Source: Nonomuraea guangzhouensis (GTDB taxonomy: Bacteria; Actinomycetota; Actinomycetes; Streptosporangiales; Streptosporangiaceae). Taken from it: 64,000 nt of DNA. Shown in pieces: positions 40,387 through 52,752 of the stretch; within the stretch, counting starts at the first letter, position 1; every line of letters starts with the position of its first letter. Below the pieces are notes generated by a model, which had not been told where the DNA came from, ran no database searches, and saw only the letters and a program-made list of their open reading frames with translations. Location: the NCBI RefSeq assembly GCF_019396345.1, contig NZ_JAHKRM010000006.1:1-64000 (forward strand), given 5' to 3'. The position numbers and the translations under genes are program-made.

Positions 40387-42957
40387 TCAGCCGCGGGCGA
40401 TGGTGAGCTCGTCGTCGCCGAGGTCCACCAGGACGCGGTCACCGTCCACGACCTCACCCGACAGCACGGACTTGGCCAGCTTGTCGCCGATAGCCGACTG
40501 CACCAGGCGGCGCAGCGGGCGCGCCCCGTACATCGGGTCGTAGCCGGTGAGCGCCAGCCATTCACGGGCCGCGTCGGTGACCTCCAGCGTGAGCCGGCGG
40601 TCGGCCAGTCGCTGGGCCAGGCGCTCGACCTGGAGGTCGACGATGCGCGTCAGCTCTTCCGAGCCGAGCGCGTCGAACAGGATCACGTCGTCGAGCCGGT
40701 TGAGGAACTCCGGCTTGAACGCGTTGCGCACCGCGCCCATGACGGCCTCGCGCTTGGCGCCGTTGGCCAGTTTGGGGTCGACCAGGAACTGCGAGCCGAT
40801 GTTGGAGGTGAGGATCAGGATCGTGTTGCGGAAGTCGACGGTCCGGCCCTGGCCGTCGGTCAGCCGGCCGTCGTCGAGCACCTGCAGCAGGATGTCGAAG
40901 ACCTCGGGGTGGGCCTTCTCCACCTCGTCGAGCAGCACGACCGTGTAGGGCCGCCGCCTGACGGCCTCGGTGAGCTGGCCGCCCTCCTCGTAGCCGACGT
41001 AGCCGGGAGGGGCGCCGACGAGCCGGGCGACGCTGTGCTTCTCGGAGTATTCGCTCATGTCGATGCGGGTCATCGCCCGCTCGTCGTCGAACAGGAACTC
41101 CGCCAGCGCCTTGGCCAGCTCGGTCTTGCCGACACCCGTCGGGCCGAGGAACAGGAACGAGCCCGTGGGCCGGTCGGGGTCGGAGATCCCGGCCCGGCTC
41201 CGCCGTACGGCATCGGAGACGGCCTGTACGGCCTGCTGCTGCCCGATGAGGCGCCGCCCCAGCTCCTCCTCCATCCGCAGCAGTTTGGCCGTCTCAGCCT
41301 CCAGCAGGCGGCCCGCCGGGATGCCCGTCCAGGACGAGATGACCTCGGCGATGTCGTCGGGGCCGACCTCCTCCTTGACCATGGCGTTGTCGGGGGTGGC
41401 GGCCTCGGAGGCGGCCCGCAGGGCCTGCTCCAGGCGCGGCACCTCGGCGTACATGAGCCGGGAGGCGGCCTCGAAGTCGCCGTCGCGCTGCGCCCGCTCG
41501 GCGCTGCTCCTGGCCTCGTCGAGCTGCTTCTTGAGCTCGCCGACCTTGTTCAGGCCGGCCTTCTCGGTCTCCCAGCGGCCGACGAGGGCGTTGAGCTCCT
41601 CCTGGCGGTCGGCCAGCTCCTTGCGGAGGCGTTCGAGCCGCTGGATGGAGGCCTCGTCGGTCTCCTTGGACAGGGCCAGCTCCTCCATCTTCATCCGGTC
41701 GACGTTGCGCTGGAGCTGGTCGATCTCGACGGGCCGCGAGTCGATCTCCATGCGTAGCCGGGAGGCGGACTCGTCGACCAGGTCGATGGCCTTGTCGGGC
41801 AGGAAGCGGTTGGTGATGTAGCGGTCGGAGAGCGCGGCGGCGGCGACCAGCGCGCTGTCGGCGATCTGGACCTGGTGGTGGGCCTCGTAGCGGCCCTTGA
41901 GCCCGCGCAGGATCGCGATCGTGTCCTCGACCGTGGGCTCGCCGACGTAGACCTGCTGGAAGCGGCGCTCCAGCGCGGGGTCCTTCTCGATGCGCTCGCG
42001 GTATTCGTCGAGGGTCGTGGCGCCGATCATGCGGAGTTCGCCGCGGGCCAGCATGGGCTTGAGCATGTTGCCCGCGTCCATCGCGCCCTCGGCGGCGCCC
42101 GCCCCGACGACCGTGTGCAGTTCGTCGATGAACGTGATGATCTGCCCGTCGCTCTCCTTGATCTCGGAGAGCACGGCCTTGAGCCGCTCCTCGAACTCGC
42201 CGCGGTACTTCGCGCCCGCGACCATCGCGCCCAGGTCGAGCGAGATCAGCCGCTTGTTGCGCAGCGACTCGGGCACGTCGCCGGCCACGATGCGCTGGGC
42301 CAGGCCCTCGACGACGGCCGTCTTGCCGACGCCGGGCTCGCCGATCAGCACGGGGTTGTTCTTGGTGCGCCGGGACAGGACCTGCACGACCCGGCGGATC
42401 TCGGAGTCGCGGCCGATGACCGGGTCGAGCTTGCCGCTGCGGGCCCGCTCGGTCAGGTCGACGCCGTACTTCTCCAGCGCCTGGTAGGTGTCCTCGGGCG
42501 TCTCACTGGTGACGCGGGCGTGGCCGCGTACCTTCTCGAAGGCGTCGAGCAGCGCCTGCGGGGTGGCCCCCTGGGACTTCAGCAGCTCGGCCATCTGGCC
42601 GCCGTCGGTGGCCAGGCCGACGAGCAGGTGCTCGGTGGAGACGTACTCGTCCTCGAGCCGCTTGGCCCGCTGCGCGGCGGTGTTGATCACGGTCAGCAGC
42701 TGGCGGGAGCTCGACGGCGCGCTCACGGTGGAGCCCTGCGCCTTCGGCAGCGCGGCGAGCTGCTCCTCGGCCTTGGCGCGCAGCGTCTTCCAGTCGGCGC
42801 CGACGGCTTCGAGCAGCGGAATGGCGGTGCCGCCCGTCTGGGCGAGCAGGGTGGTCAGCAGGTGCGCGGGCGCGATCTCCGGATTGCCCTCCGCGGCGGC
42901 ACGCCGCATGGCCCCGGAGAGAGCTTCCTGGCTCTTCTGGGTGAGCTTGTAGTCCAT
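40387..42957 (-). CDS. clpB: ClpB disaggregase (AAA+ chaperone)
   Basis: The 856-residue protein is full length. An N-terminal Clp repeat domain covers about 1-145. AAA-1 has Walker [15 protein letters not shown] coiled-coil M domain at about 405-525 ([40 protein letters not shown]) distinguishes ClpB from ClpC. AAA-2 has [19 protein letters not shown], and it ends [20 protein letters not shown]. ClpB extracts polypeptides from aggregates with DnaK/DnaJ/GrpE. It starts 6 bases after hspR, so it is the last gene of the heat-shock operon rather than a separate unit. Confidence 0.97.
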   Translation of the reverse strand: MDYKLTQKSQEALSGAMRRAAAEGNPEIAPAHLLTTLLAQTGGTAIPLLEAVGADWKTLRAKAEEQLAALPKAQGSTVSAPSSSRQLLTVINTAAQRAKRLEDEYVSTEHLLVGLATDGGQMAELLKSQGATPQALLDAFEKVRGHARVTSETPEDTYQALEKYGVDLTERARSGKLDPVIGRDSEIRRVVQVLSRRTKNNPVLIGEPGVGKTAVVEGLAQRIVAGDVPESLRNKRLISLDLGAMVAGAKYRGEFEERLKAVLSEIKESDGQIITFIDELHTVVGAGAAEGAMDAGNMLKPMLARGELRMIGATTLDEYRERIEKDPALERRFQQVYVGEPTVEDTIAILRGLKGRYEAHHQVQIADSALVAAAALSDRYITNRFLPDKAIDLVDESASRLRMEIDSRPVEIDQLQRNVDRMKMEELALSKETDEASIQRLERLRKELADRQEELNALVGRWETEKAGLNKVGELKKQLDEARSSAERAQRDGDFEAASRLMYAEVPRLEQALRAASEAATPDNAMVKEEVGPDDIAEVISSWTGIPAGRLLEAETAKLLRMEEELGRRLIGQQQAVQAVSDAVRRSRAGISDPDRPTGSFLFLGPTGVGKTELAKALAEFLFDDERAMTRIDMSEYSEKHSVARLVGAPPGYVGYEEGGQLTEAVRRRPYTVVLLDEVEKAHPEVFDILLQVLDDGRLTDGQGRTVDFRNTILILTSNIGSQFLVDPKLANGAKREAVMGAVRNAFKPEFLNRLDDVILFDALGSEELTRIVDLQVERLAQRLADRRLTLEVTDAAREWLALTGYDPMYGARPLRRLVQSAIGDKLAKSVLSGEVVDGDRVLVDLGDDELTIARG

Positions 42958-42963
42958 GTGTTT

Positions 42964-43314
42964 CTAGGCCCCCGGTGGCAGCTCGTAGCGGATCAGCGCC
43001 CTGACCATCTGCATCTCGGCGCGCAGGCGGTGAACCTCCTCACGCAGCCGCAGAGCCTCGTTCTCGAGCTCGAGAATCCGCTTGATGCCCGCGAGGTTGA
43101 TGCCCTCTTCCTGGGAGAGCCGCTGGACCTCGCGGAGCTGGATGATGTCGCGGGTGGAGTAGAGGCGGCCGCGCCCCGCCGTACGGCCTGGACACACCAG
43201 TCCGAGCCGGTCGTACTGCCGCAGCGTCTGCGGGTGGAGACCCGACAGTTGCGCGGCTACCGAGATCACATAGACCGGTGTTTCGTCTGACAGGTCGAAA
43301 TAGTTGGCGTCCAT
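42964..43314 (-). CDS. hspR: HspR heat-shock repressor (MerR family)
   Basis: The 116-residue protein has a MerR-type winged helix (PVYVISVAAQLSGLHPQTLR, QYDRLGLVCPGRTAGRGRLY, STRDIIQLREVQRLSQEEGI) and a C-terminal helix (LENEALRLREEVHRLRAEMQ) for dimerisation. In Streptomyces, HspR with DnaK as co-repressor binds HAIR operators. Two HAIR sites lie upstream of dnaK here, so the operon is autoregulated. It lies 3 bases after dnaJ and 6 before clpB. Confidence 0.96.
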   Translation of the reverse strand: MDANYFDLSDETPVYVISVAAQLSGLHPQTLRQYDRLGLVCPGRTAGRGRLYSTRDIIQLREVQRLSQEEGINLAGIKRILELENEALRLREEVHRLRAEMQMVRALIRYELPPGA

Positions 43315-43317
43315 CGG

Positions 43318-44499
43318 CTACTCGCTTCTGGCTCTCTGTATGAGATCAGCTCGCGGGTCGTCGCCCGCGGTCGCGGTGTTGAACTCCGTGAGGAGCTCGC
43401 GGGACTTGTCGTCCAGCGTCTTGGGGACGACCACCTCGACCGTGGCGAGCAGGTCGCCCTTGGTGCCGTCCTTGTGGGCGACGCCCCTGCCGCGGATCCG
43501 GAACGTCCGGCCGTTGGGGGTGCCCGTCGGGATGCGCAGCGTGACCGGCAGGCCCTTGAGTATCGGCACCTTGATCTCGGCGCCGAGCGCGGCCTCCGAG
43601 AACGTCACCGGCACGGTGATCGTCAGGTTGTCGCCCGCCCTGCCGAACACGGCATGCGGTTTGACGTGCGCGAGGATGTAGAGGTCGCCGGCCGGGCCGC
43701 CGTTCTCGCCCGGGGCGCCCTTGGCCTTGAGCTTGACCCGCTGGCCGTCGGCCACCCCCGCGGGGATGCGCGCCTGGATGTTGCGGGTGCTCTTGGCCCG
43801 GCCGCTGCCCTCGCACACGGGGCAGGGGTCGTCCACGAGCAGGCCACGGCCCTTGCAGTCGCGGCAGGGCTCGGAGAAGGCGAAGTTGCCCAGGTTGCGG
43901 CTGGCCGCACCGGTGCCCTCGCAGGTCGGGCAGACCCGCGGGGTGGTGCCGGCCTTGGCCCCGGTGCCGCTGCACGCCGTGCAGGCGGCCGAGCTGGTCA
44001 GCCGGAGCGAGACCGTGGAGCCCTCGACCGCTTCGGTGAACGTGAGCGTGACCTCGGACTCGATGTCCTGGCCACGCCGCGGCCTGGTGGTGCTGGTCGT
44101 ACGGGCCGAGCCGCCGCCGCGGTTGAACAGCCCGCCGAACAGGTCGCCGAGCCGCTCACCCGCACCGTGGCCCTGCTGCTGCTGGCTGGCGGTGCCACCG
44201 AACAGGTCGCCGAAGTCGAACGGGAAGCCGCCACTGCCGGGACGCTGGCCGCCCACCCCCGACCCGAACAGCGCGCGCGCCTCGTCATATTCCTTGCGGC
44301 GCTTGCTGTCGGACAGGACGTCGTTGGCCTCGGAGATCTCCTTGAACTTGGTCTCCTTGGCCACGTCGCCCTGGTTGGTGTCGGGGTGGTACTGCCGGGC
44401 CAGCTTGCGGTAGGCCTTCTTGATCTCTTCGGCCGTGGCTGACTTGGGCACACCAAGGACGGCGTAGTAGTCCTTCTCCAGGTAGTCCTTGGTGCTCAT
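43318..44499 (-). CDS. dnaJ: Chaperone DnaJ
   Basis: The 393-residue protein has the J domain ([20 protein letters not shown], then HPD in QYHPDTNQG), a Gly-rich linker, and four zinc-binding CxxCxGxG repeats ([40 protein letters not shown]), followed by the substrate-binding C-terminal domains. It delivers substrates to DnaK and stimulates its ATPase. It is third in the operon, 23 bases after grpE. Confidence 0.97.
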   Translation of the reverse strand: MSTKDYLEKDYYAVLGVPKSATAEEIKKAYRKLARQYHPDTNQGDVAKETKFKEISEANDVLSDSKRRKEYDEARALFGSGVGGQRPGSGGFPFDFGDLFGGTASQQQQGHGAGERLGDLFGGLFNRGGGSARTTSTTRPRRGQDIESEVTLTFTEAVEGSTVSLRLTSSAACTACSGTGAKAGTTPRVCPTCEGTGAASRNLGNFAFSEPCRDCKGRGLLVDDPCPVCEGSGRAKSTRNIQARIPAGVADGQRVKLKAKGAPGENGGPAGDLYILAHVKPHAVFGRAGDNLTITVPVTFSEAALGAEIKVPILKGLPVTLRIPTGTPNGRTFRIRGRGVAHKDGTKGDLLATVEVVVPKTLDDKSRELLTEFNTATAGDDPRADLIQRARSE

Positions 44500-44522
44500 C
44501 TATCGCCCTTCGTTCTGCTTCG

Positions 44523-47148
<2,626 letters not shown>

Positions 47149-47157
47149 ATAGGGGGT

Positions 47158-47625
47158 TCAGGACTTGGCGCCGTCCACGACCTTGCGCTTGCCGAGTGGC
47201 GACTTGAGCTTGACCGTCGTGGTCTTCTCCACCGCGATCATGATGCAGGCGACGTCCTTGGCCTTCGGGGCGGTGCCCTCGTAGAGCGTGACCGTGACGC
47301 GCTTGCCCGTCTCCTTGACCTTGACCCGGTCCAGGACGCTGCACGGGGCCACGCCCGACCACCAGGTCAGCTTGAGCTTGCGGCCGTGGGACGTCGGCTG
47401 CGCCTTGGTCCAGCGGACCTTGTGCGTGTTGATCGTGTCGCCCGTGGGCTTGACCGGTTTCGGGGACTTCGTGGGAGTCGTCGCCACGGGGCCGCTCGCC
47501 ACGGGGTCGGTGGTGACCGGCGCCTGGGGGGCAGAAGCGGGGGCCTGCTTGGCAGGCGCCGGGGCCCCGCAGCTCGTCGCAAGCACCAGACATCCGGCCA
47601 GAAGAGTCGCTGTCATTGTGCGCAT
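47158..47625 (-). CDS. Putative lipoprotein of unknown function
   Basis: I chose ATG 47625, which places the lipobox correctly (MRTMTATLLAGCLVLATSC, modified Cys at 19). The 155-residue product has a Pro/Ala/Thr linker and a beta-rich domain with LKLTWWSGVAPCSVLDRVKV and RVTVTLYEGTAPKAKDVACI, whose two cysteines probably form a disulfide, and a strand ending VKLKSPLGKRKVVDG. No enzymatic motif. It resembles small extracytoplasmic lipoproteins of actinomycetes. Divergent from proline dehydrogenase. Confidence 0.75.
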   Translation of the reverse strand: MRTMTATLLAGCLVLATSCGAPAPAKQAPASAPQAPVTTDPVASGPVATTPTKSPKPVKPTGDTINTHKVRWTKAQPTSHGRKLKLTWWSGVAPCSVLDRVKVKETGKRVTVTLYEGTAPKAKDVACIMIAVEKTTTVKLKSPLGKRKVVDGAKS

Positions 47626-47708
47626 ACTTCTTGGACGAATGGGACGCCTCGGAGGTTCAGTCACCGGGATCCGGCGGAAATCCCGCCGGTGAAGTTAGGG
47701 TTGAACAC

Positions 47709-48590
47709 GTGCTGCGTCAGGCCCTGTTGGCCGTCTCCAGGAGCGACCTCGCCGAGCGGGTCGTCACCACATCGCCGCTGACCAGGGACGTGGTCAGGCG
47801 CTATGTCGCCGACGACGTCGACGCGGTCATCGCCCGGCTGACCCGCGACGGGCTGCTGGTCACCGTCGACCACCTGGGCGAGGACGTCACCGACCGGGCG
47901 CAGGCCGAGCGCTCGGTCCAGGACCACCTCGCGCTGCTCGGCCGGCTGCCCCGGGACGCCGACGTGTCGATCAAGCTGACCGCGCTGGGACTGCGGCTCT
48001 CCGAGCAGCTCGCGCTCGACAACGCGGCCACCATCTGCGAGGCCGCCGCGGCCAAGGGCGTGACGATCACCCTCGACGCCGAGGAGCACGACACGATCCT
48101 CGCGCTCCACTCCGTGCACGCCACGCTGCGCAAGGAGCATCCTGACGTGGGCGTCGTGGTGCAGGCGTACCTTCCGGACGCCCGCGAGCGCTGCGAGCGG
48201 CTCGAAGGGGCCAGAGTGCGGCTGTGCAAGGGCGCCTACACCGCGCCCGGCGCCTATACCGCACCGGCCGACATCGACCGCTCGTTCGTGCGCTGCCTCA
48301 AGGTGCTGATGAACGGCACCGGCTATCCCATGGTCGCCACGCACGACCCCCGGCTGGTGGAGATCGCCTCGGCGCTGGCCGTACTGACCGGGCGGGACGC
48401 GACGGGCTTCGAGTATCAGATGCTGTACGGAGTCCGGCCCGCCGAGCAGGCCCGCCTGGCCGGGCTCGGCGCCCAGGTGCGCGTCTACGTGCCCTACGGC
48501 ACCGACTGGTACGCCTACCTCATGCGCCGCCTCGCCGAGCGCCCGCGCAACCTGGCCTTCTTCGCCCGGTCGCTGGTGAGCAGGCACTAG
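47709..48590 (+). CDS. Monofunctional proline dehydrogenase
   Basis: From GTG 47709 (a usual N-terminus for the actinobacterial form) the 293-residue enzyme has the FAD-binding TIM-barrel signatures of the PutA PRODH domain: VSIKLTALGLRLSEQLAL, ITLDAEEHDTILALHSVH, VVVQAYLPDARERCERL, VRLCKGAYTAP, MVATHDPRLVEIASA, FEYQMLYGVRP and VYVPYGTDWYAYLMRRLAER with the substrate-binding RRxxE. It oxidises proline to pyrroline-5-carboxylate. No P5C dehydrogenase gene is adjacent; proC, which reduces P5C, follows 17 bases downstream. Confidence 0.93.
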   Translation: MLRQALLAVSRSDLAERVVTTSPLTRDVVRRYVADDVDAVIARLTRDGLLVTVDHLGEDVTDRAQAERSVQDHLALLGRLPRDADVSIKLTALGLRLSEQLALDNAATICEAAAAKGVTITLDAEEHDTILALHSVHATLRKEHPDVGVVVQAYLPDARERCERLEGARVRLCKGAYTAPGAYTAPADIDRSFVRCLKVLMNGTGYPMVATHDPRLVEIASALAVLTGRDATGFEYQMLYGVRPAEQARLAGLGAQVRVYVPYGTDWYAYLMRRLAERPRNLAFFARSLVSRH

Positions 48591-48607
48591 CTAGGTAGGC
48601 TACCGGC

Positions 48608-49402
48608 GTGATTGCGATTCTGGGCACGGGCAAGATGGGCGAGGCCCTCCTGTCCGGTCTCCTTCGGGCAGGGTTCGATTCGGGCGACATCATGGCGACG
48701 GCCCGCCGACCGGAGCGCGCACAGGCGCTGCGTGAGGCGTACGGCGTGCGGACCGTCACCAACGCCGAGGCCGCCAAGGCCGCGGAGACGCTCATCCTGG
48801 CGGTCAAGCCGCAGGACATGGCGACGCTGCTGGCGGAGATCGCCCCTTACGTCCCCGCCGACCGCCTGGTGATCACCGCCGCCGCCGGCATCACCACCGC
48901 CTTCGTCGAGCAGCGGCTCGGCGTCGAGGTCCCGGTGGTCAGGGTGATGTCCAACACGCCGATCCGCTTCGACGAGGCGATGAGCGTGATCTCGGCGGGC
49001 GCCCACGCGGGCGAGGAGCACCTCAAGCACACCGAGGACCTGCTCAAGCCGGTCGGCAAGGTGCTGCGCATGCCCGAGTCGCAGCAGGACGCGGCCACCG
49101 CCCTGTCGGGCAGCGGGCCCGCCTACTTCTTCTACCTGGTCGAGGCCATGGTCGACGCGGGGATCCTGCTCGGCATGCCCAGGGCCGCGGCGCTCGACAT
49201 GGTCACCCAGTCGATCGTGGGCGCCGCCGTGATGCTGCGCGACTCGGGCGAGCATCCGGTGATCCTGCGCGAGGCGGTCACCTCTCCCGGCGGCACCACG
49301 ATCGCGGCGATCGCCGAGCTCGAACGGCACAGCGTCCGCGCCGCCTTCCTGGCCGCCATCGAGGCCGCCCGCGACCGCAGCCGCGAGCTGGCCTCGGGCT
49401 GA
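48608..49402 (+). CDS. proC: Pyrroline-5-carboxylate reductase
   Basis: GTG 48608 gives 264 residues. It has the N-terminal Rossmann motif (IAILGTGKMGEALLSGLLRA), the middle strand TLILAVKPQDMATLL, VVRVMSNTPIRFDEAMSVI and the signature ATALSGSGPAYFFYLVEAMV, and finally REAVTSPGGTTIAAIAELE. It makes proline from P5C with NAD(P)H. Encoded directly after proline dehydrogenase, so the two opposing enzymes may be co-transcribed. In mycobacteria proC (Rv0500) also precedes the block seen at 58.7-61 kb. Confidence 0.95.
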   Translation: MIAILGTGKMGEALLSGLLRAGFDSGDIMATARRPERAQALREAYGVRTVTNAEAAKAAETLILAVKPQDMATLLAEIAPYVPADRLVITAAAGITTAFVEQRLGVEVPVVRVMSNTPIRFDEAMSVISAGAHAGEEHLKHTEDLLKPVGKVLRMPESQQDAATALSGSGPAYFFYLVEAMVDAGILLGMPRAAALDMVTQSIVGAAVMLRDSGEHPVILREAVTSPGGTTIAAIAELERHSVRAAFLAAIEAARDRSRELASG

Positions 49403-49445
49403 GCCCGGGAGGCCCAAAGGCCGCCCGGACCGCCCTGCTCCTACG

Positions 49446-50822
49446 ATGGGTCGGGTGACGATCCGTCGCGGCATCCCCCCGCTGCTCGTCCTGCTCGCGC
49501 TGACCGGTTGCTCGTCCGAGGAACCGGCCGCCGTACAACTGGCCGACGTCAAGCGCGCCCCCGTCACCGAGGTCGTCGAGGCGCCCGCCACGATCGGCGC
49601 CCGCGCCACGGCCACCCTCCGCTCGCCCGCCCAGGGCACGATCGCCAAGCTCTACGTACGCGAGGGCGACCACGTGCGCAAGGGCCAGATCGTGGCCAAG
49701 ATCCGTTCACCACAGGCCCAGGACCAGCTCAAACAGGCCAGGCAGGCGTCGAAGTCGGCCGCGCCCGCCACCCCGGGCCTGGGCCGCCCGAACGTCCGGC
49801 TCGCCTCCTTCGACACCGGCGCGTTCGACCTCAAGGTGGCCAGGCACTTCGCCAGGGCGCGCAGGGAGGCCAAGAAGATCGACGACGCCCAGGCCCGCCG
49901 GCAGCTGCTCAGCGCCATCGGCCTGGCCGAGGCCCAGCACAAGGCGCAGACCAGGGCCCTGAAGTCGATCACCGCCCAGCTCAACCGGTCGATCAACAGC
50001 GTGCTGGCCGGCGTCACGAGCGGGTTCGGCGGCCTGACGTCGTCGATGGCGTCGTTGCAGGCGGCCTCCAAGTCCCAGGCGAAGGCCGCGGTCAAGGCGG
50101 CGGAGAGCACGGTGAAGTCGCTCACCGTCAAGGCGCCGTTCGGCGGGGTGGTCACGCTCGGCCGGCCCACCGGCGGCGGTTCGGCGAGCAGCCTGAACGG
50201 CCTGCTCAGCCAGTTGCCCACCGGCGGCCAGCAGCTGCCCGCCGACACCTCGGGCGGCTCCGCGAGCGGCGGCACACCGGTGGCCGCGGGCGTCCCCGTG
50301 TCGGCGGGCGACCCGATCGTCACCGTCACGGACGTCTCGGAGCTCACGCTCTCCGCCGACATCGACGAGACCGACGTGCTGCTGGTCAAGAAGGGCACCG
50401 AGGCGACGGTCGAGCTCGACGCGGTCCCCGGCGCGGGCTACACGGCGCGCGTGACGGGTGTCGGCGTGACGCCGTTGGCGGGCACGACCGGCGGTGTCAG
50501 CTACCCGGTGCAGCTCACGCTCGGCGCGGGCAGGTTCGACGACGGCGCCGAGGCGCCCACCCCCAAACCGGGTATGAGCGCGGTGACGCGGCTGACGGTC
50601 CGCGAGTCGCCGGCCGCCATCGCGGCCCCGGCCTCGGCGATCGTCTCCAGCGGACGCGAGAGCGTGGTCTGGGTGGTCAGGAACGGTACGGCGGAGCGCC
50701 GCGTGGTCAAGCTCGGCGCACAGGGAGAGGCGGTGGTCGAGGTGCTGAACGGACTGTCGGTGGGTGACCGGATCGTGGTCAAGGGCGCGGACTCGGTACG
50801 ACAGGGGCAGCGACTGCCATGA
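49446..50822 (+). CDS. MacA/YknX-like membrane-fusion adaptor lipoprotein
   Basis: The 458-residue protein has a lipoprotein signal (LLVLLALTGCSSEEP), a split lipoyl/biotinyl-like domain (SPAQGTIAKLYVREGDHVRK before, VKAPFGGVVTLGRPTGGGSA after) and an alpha-helical hairpin of Lys/Ala-rich heptads (about 90-220). The beta-barrel and membrane-proximal domains follow (LSADIDETDVLLVKKGTEAT, ASAIVSSGRESVVWVVRNGT). Its stop overlaps the ATPase start by 4 bases, so it forms a MacAB- or YknXYZ-like efflux complex exporting peptides or antibiotics. Confidence 0.9.
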   Translation: MGRVTIRRGIPPLLVLLALTGCSSEEPAAVQLADVKRAPVTEVVEAPATIGARATATLRSPAQGTIAKLYVREGDHVRKGQIVAKIRSPQAQDQLKQARQASKSAAPATPGLGRPNVRLASFDTGAFDLKVARHFARARREAKKIDDAQARRQLLSAIGLAEAQHKAQTRALKSITAQLNRSINSVLAGVTSGFGGLTSSMASLQAASKSQAKAAVKAAESTVKSLTVKAPFGGVVTLGRPTGGGSASSLNGLLSQLPTGGQQLPADTSGGSASGGTPVAAGVPVSAGDPIVTVTDVSELTLSADIDETDVLLVKKGTEATVELDAVPGAGYTARVTGVGVTPLAGTTGGVSYPVQLTLGAGRFDDGAEAPTPKPGMSAVTRLTVRESPAAIAAPASAIVSSGRESVVWVVRNGTAERRVVKLGAQGEAVVEVLNGLSVGDRIVVKGADSVRQGQRLP

Positions 50823-51532
50823 CGACCCCCGTCTTAGAAGCCGCCCTGGAAGCCGTCGACCTCACCAGGCGCTACCAGCTCGACGGCGTCGCCGTGGAGG
50901 CGTTGCGCGGGGTGTCGCTCCGCATCGGCCCCGGCGAGTTCGTGGCCATCATCGGGCCGTCCGGGTCCGGCAAGTCCACGCTGATGCACCTGCTCGGCTG
51001 CCTCGACCAGCCCACTTCCGGGCGGCTCCGGGTGAACGGGGTGGAGATGTCGCAGCTGTCCGACACCCAGCTGGCCGAGCTGCGCAACAAGACCATCGGG
51101 TTCGTGTTCCAGTCGTTCCACCTGCTGGCCAGGACCACCGCGCTGGAGAACGTGGCGCTGCCGCTGGTCTACCGAGGCGTCGGCAAGGCCGAGCGCCGGG
51201 CCAGGGCGCGGGCGGCGCTGGAGTCGGTGGGGCTCGGGCACCGGATGGACCACCGGCCCTCGCAGATGTCCGGCGGCGAGCAGCAGCGCGTGGCGATCGC
51301 CAGGGCGCTGGTCGGCCAGCCCAAGGTGCTGCTGGCCGACGAGCCGACGGGCAACCTCGACACCCGCAACGGCGCCGAGGTCATGGCCATACTCGACCGG
51401 CTCAACAGCGACAGCGGGGTGGCCGTGGTGCTGGTCACGCACGAGCCGGAGGTCGCGGAGCACGCCCGGCGGCAGATCCACGTACGCGATGGGCTCATCG
51501 AGCTCGACACCGCGGAGCGTAACCCGGCGTGA
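50819..51532 (+). CDS. MacB/YknY-like ABC transporter ATPase
   Basis: The 237-residue protein has Walker A GPSGSGKSTLMHLLGCLDQP, Q-loop FVFQSFHLLARTT, signature MSGGEQQRVAIARAL and Walker B VLLADEPTGNLD, the exact pattern of the LolD/MacB family. It powers the permease encoded next; both junctions are 4-base ATGA/GTGA overlaps. Confidence 0.95.
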   Translation: MTTPVLEAALEAVDLTRRYQLDGVAVEALRGVSLRIGPGEFVAIIGPSGSGKSTLMHLLGCLDQPTSGRLRVNGVEMSQLSDTQLAELRNKTIGFVFQSFHLLARTTALENVALPLVYRGVGKAERRARARAALESVGLGHRMDHRPSQMSGGEQQRVAIARALVGQPKVLLADEPTGNLDTRNGAEVMAILDRLNSDSGVAVVLVTHEPEVAEHARRQIHVRDGLIELDTAERNPA

Positions 51533-52713
51533 GAGGGCGCGAGGCGTTCGGGATGGCGCTGGAGGCGCTGCGGGTCAACCGGCTGCGCAGCGTGCTGACC
51601 ATGCTCGGCGTCATCATCGGCGTGCTCGCCGTGGTGATCCTGGTGGCCGTCGGCACCGGCGCGAAGGACGCGGTGGAGAAGGAGATCTCCGGCCTCGGGA
51701 CGAACATCATCCTGGTCGTCCCGGGCCGGCTCAGCGTGGGCGCGGCGCCGACCCAGAGCAAGCTCAACCTGGCCGACGTCGCGTATGTGCGGCGCGTGGT
51801 CGGCGACCCGGCCAAGGTGACGGTGTCGCTGCAGTCGGGCGAGACCGTACGGGTCGGCGGGAGCGAGGCGTTCGTCACGATCGTCGGCACCGACCAGAAC
51901 CTCACCAACATCTTCGAGCGCCCGCTCGACAAGGGCCGCCACCTGAGCGAGACCGACGTCGACACCCGGCGCAGGGTCGCCGTGCTCGGCTCGGAAGTGG
52001 CCGACAAGCTGTTCGGCGACCTCGACCCGATCGGGCGGCAGCTCACCGTCTCCGGGGCGCGGTTCCGGGTCGTCGGCGTCTACGCCAAGATCGGCCAGAC
52101 CTTCGGCGTGTCGCGCGACCAGGAGGTGCACATCCCGGTGACGACGGCCCAGCGCCTGCTCGGCATCGCCAGGGTCAACGGCATCGCGGTGGGCGCCTCG
52201 GGGCCCGACGAGATCGAGCCGCTCCAGGAGCGGGTCGTGGCGGCGCTGACCGACAGGTATCCGGGGGAGAAGTTCTCGGCCGTCACACAGACCCAGCTGC
52301 TCGGCACGATCGGCAGCGTGCTCGGCATGCTCACCGGCGTACTGGCCGCGATCGCCGGCATCTCGCTGCTGGTGGGCGGCGTGGGCGTGTCGAACATCAT
52401 GCTGGTCAGCGTCCGGGAGCGGACCCGCGAGATCGGGCTGCGCAAGGCGCTCGGGGCCAAGCAGCGGGACGTGCTGGCCCAGTTCCTGATCGAGGCGGTG
52501 CTGCTGACGACGATCGGCGGCGTCATCGGGATCCTGCTCGGCGTGGGCGGCGCGTTCGCCATCCAGGCGCTCACGCCGGTGCCCGCCTCGGTCACCTGGT
52601 GGTCGGTCGCGCTCGCGTTCGGGGTGTCCGCGGCGGTGGGCGTGTTCTTCGGCGTCGCCCCCGCGCGGAGGGCGGGCCGGTTGGACCCGGTCATCGCCCT
52701 CCGTGCCGAGTGA
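51529..52713 (+). CDS. MacB/YknZ-like ABC transporter permease
   Basis: The 394-residue protein has one N-terminal membrane span (RSVLTMLGVIIGVLAVVIL), a large extracytoplasmic MacB-core domain, and three C-terminal spans (MLTGVLAAIAGISLLVGGVG, TIGGVIGILLGVGGAFAIQA, VALAFGVSAAVGVFFGVAPA). The FtsX-like motif NIMLVSVRERTREIGLRKAL is intact. MacB-type permeases transmit ATPase movement to the periplasmic or outer side rather than forming a classical pore. Confidence 0.94.
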   Translation: MRGREAFGMALEALRVNRLRSVLTMLGVIIGVLAVVILVAVGTGAKDAVEKEISGLGTNIILVVPGRLSVGAAPTQSKLNLADVAYVRRVVGDPAKVTVSLQSGETVRVGGSEAFVTIVGTDQNLTNIFERPLDKGRHLSETDVDTRRRVAVLGSEVADKLFGDLDPIGRQLTVSGARFRVVGVYAKIGQTFGVSRDQEVHIPVTTAQRLLGIARVNGIAVGASGPDEIEPLQERVVAALTDRYPGEKFSAVTQTQLLGTIGSVLGMLTGVLAAIAGISLLVGGVGVSNIMLVSVRERTREIGLRKALGAKQRDVLAQFLIEAVLLTTIGGVIGILLGVGGAFAIQALTPVPASVTWWSVALAFGVSAAVGVFFGVAPARRAGRLDPVIALRAE

Positions 52714-52752
52714 GCGCGGTCCGCTCCGGTGCTCGCCCTCCCCGCCGAGTGA

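Noticed and set aside
40267..41757. 496-codon open frame on the plus strand opposite clpB
   Set aside because: Shadow frame; clpB is full length and the antisense product is composition-driven.
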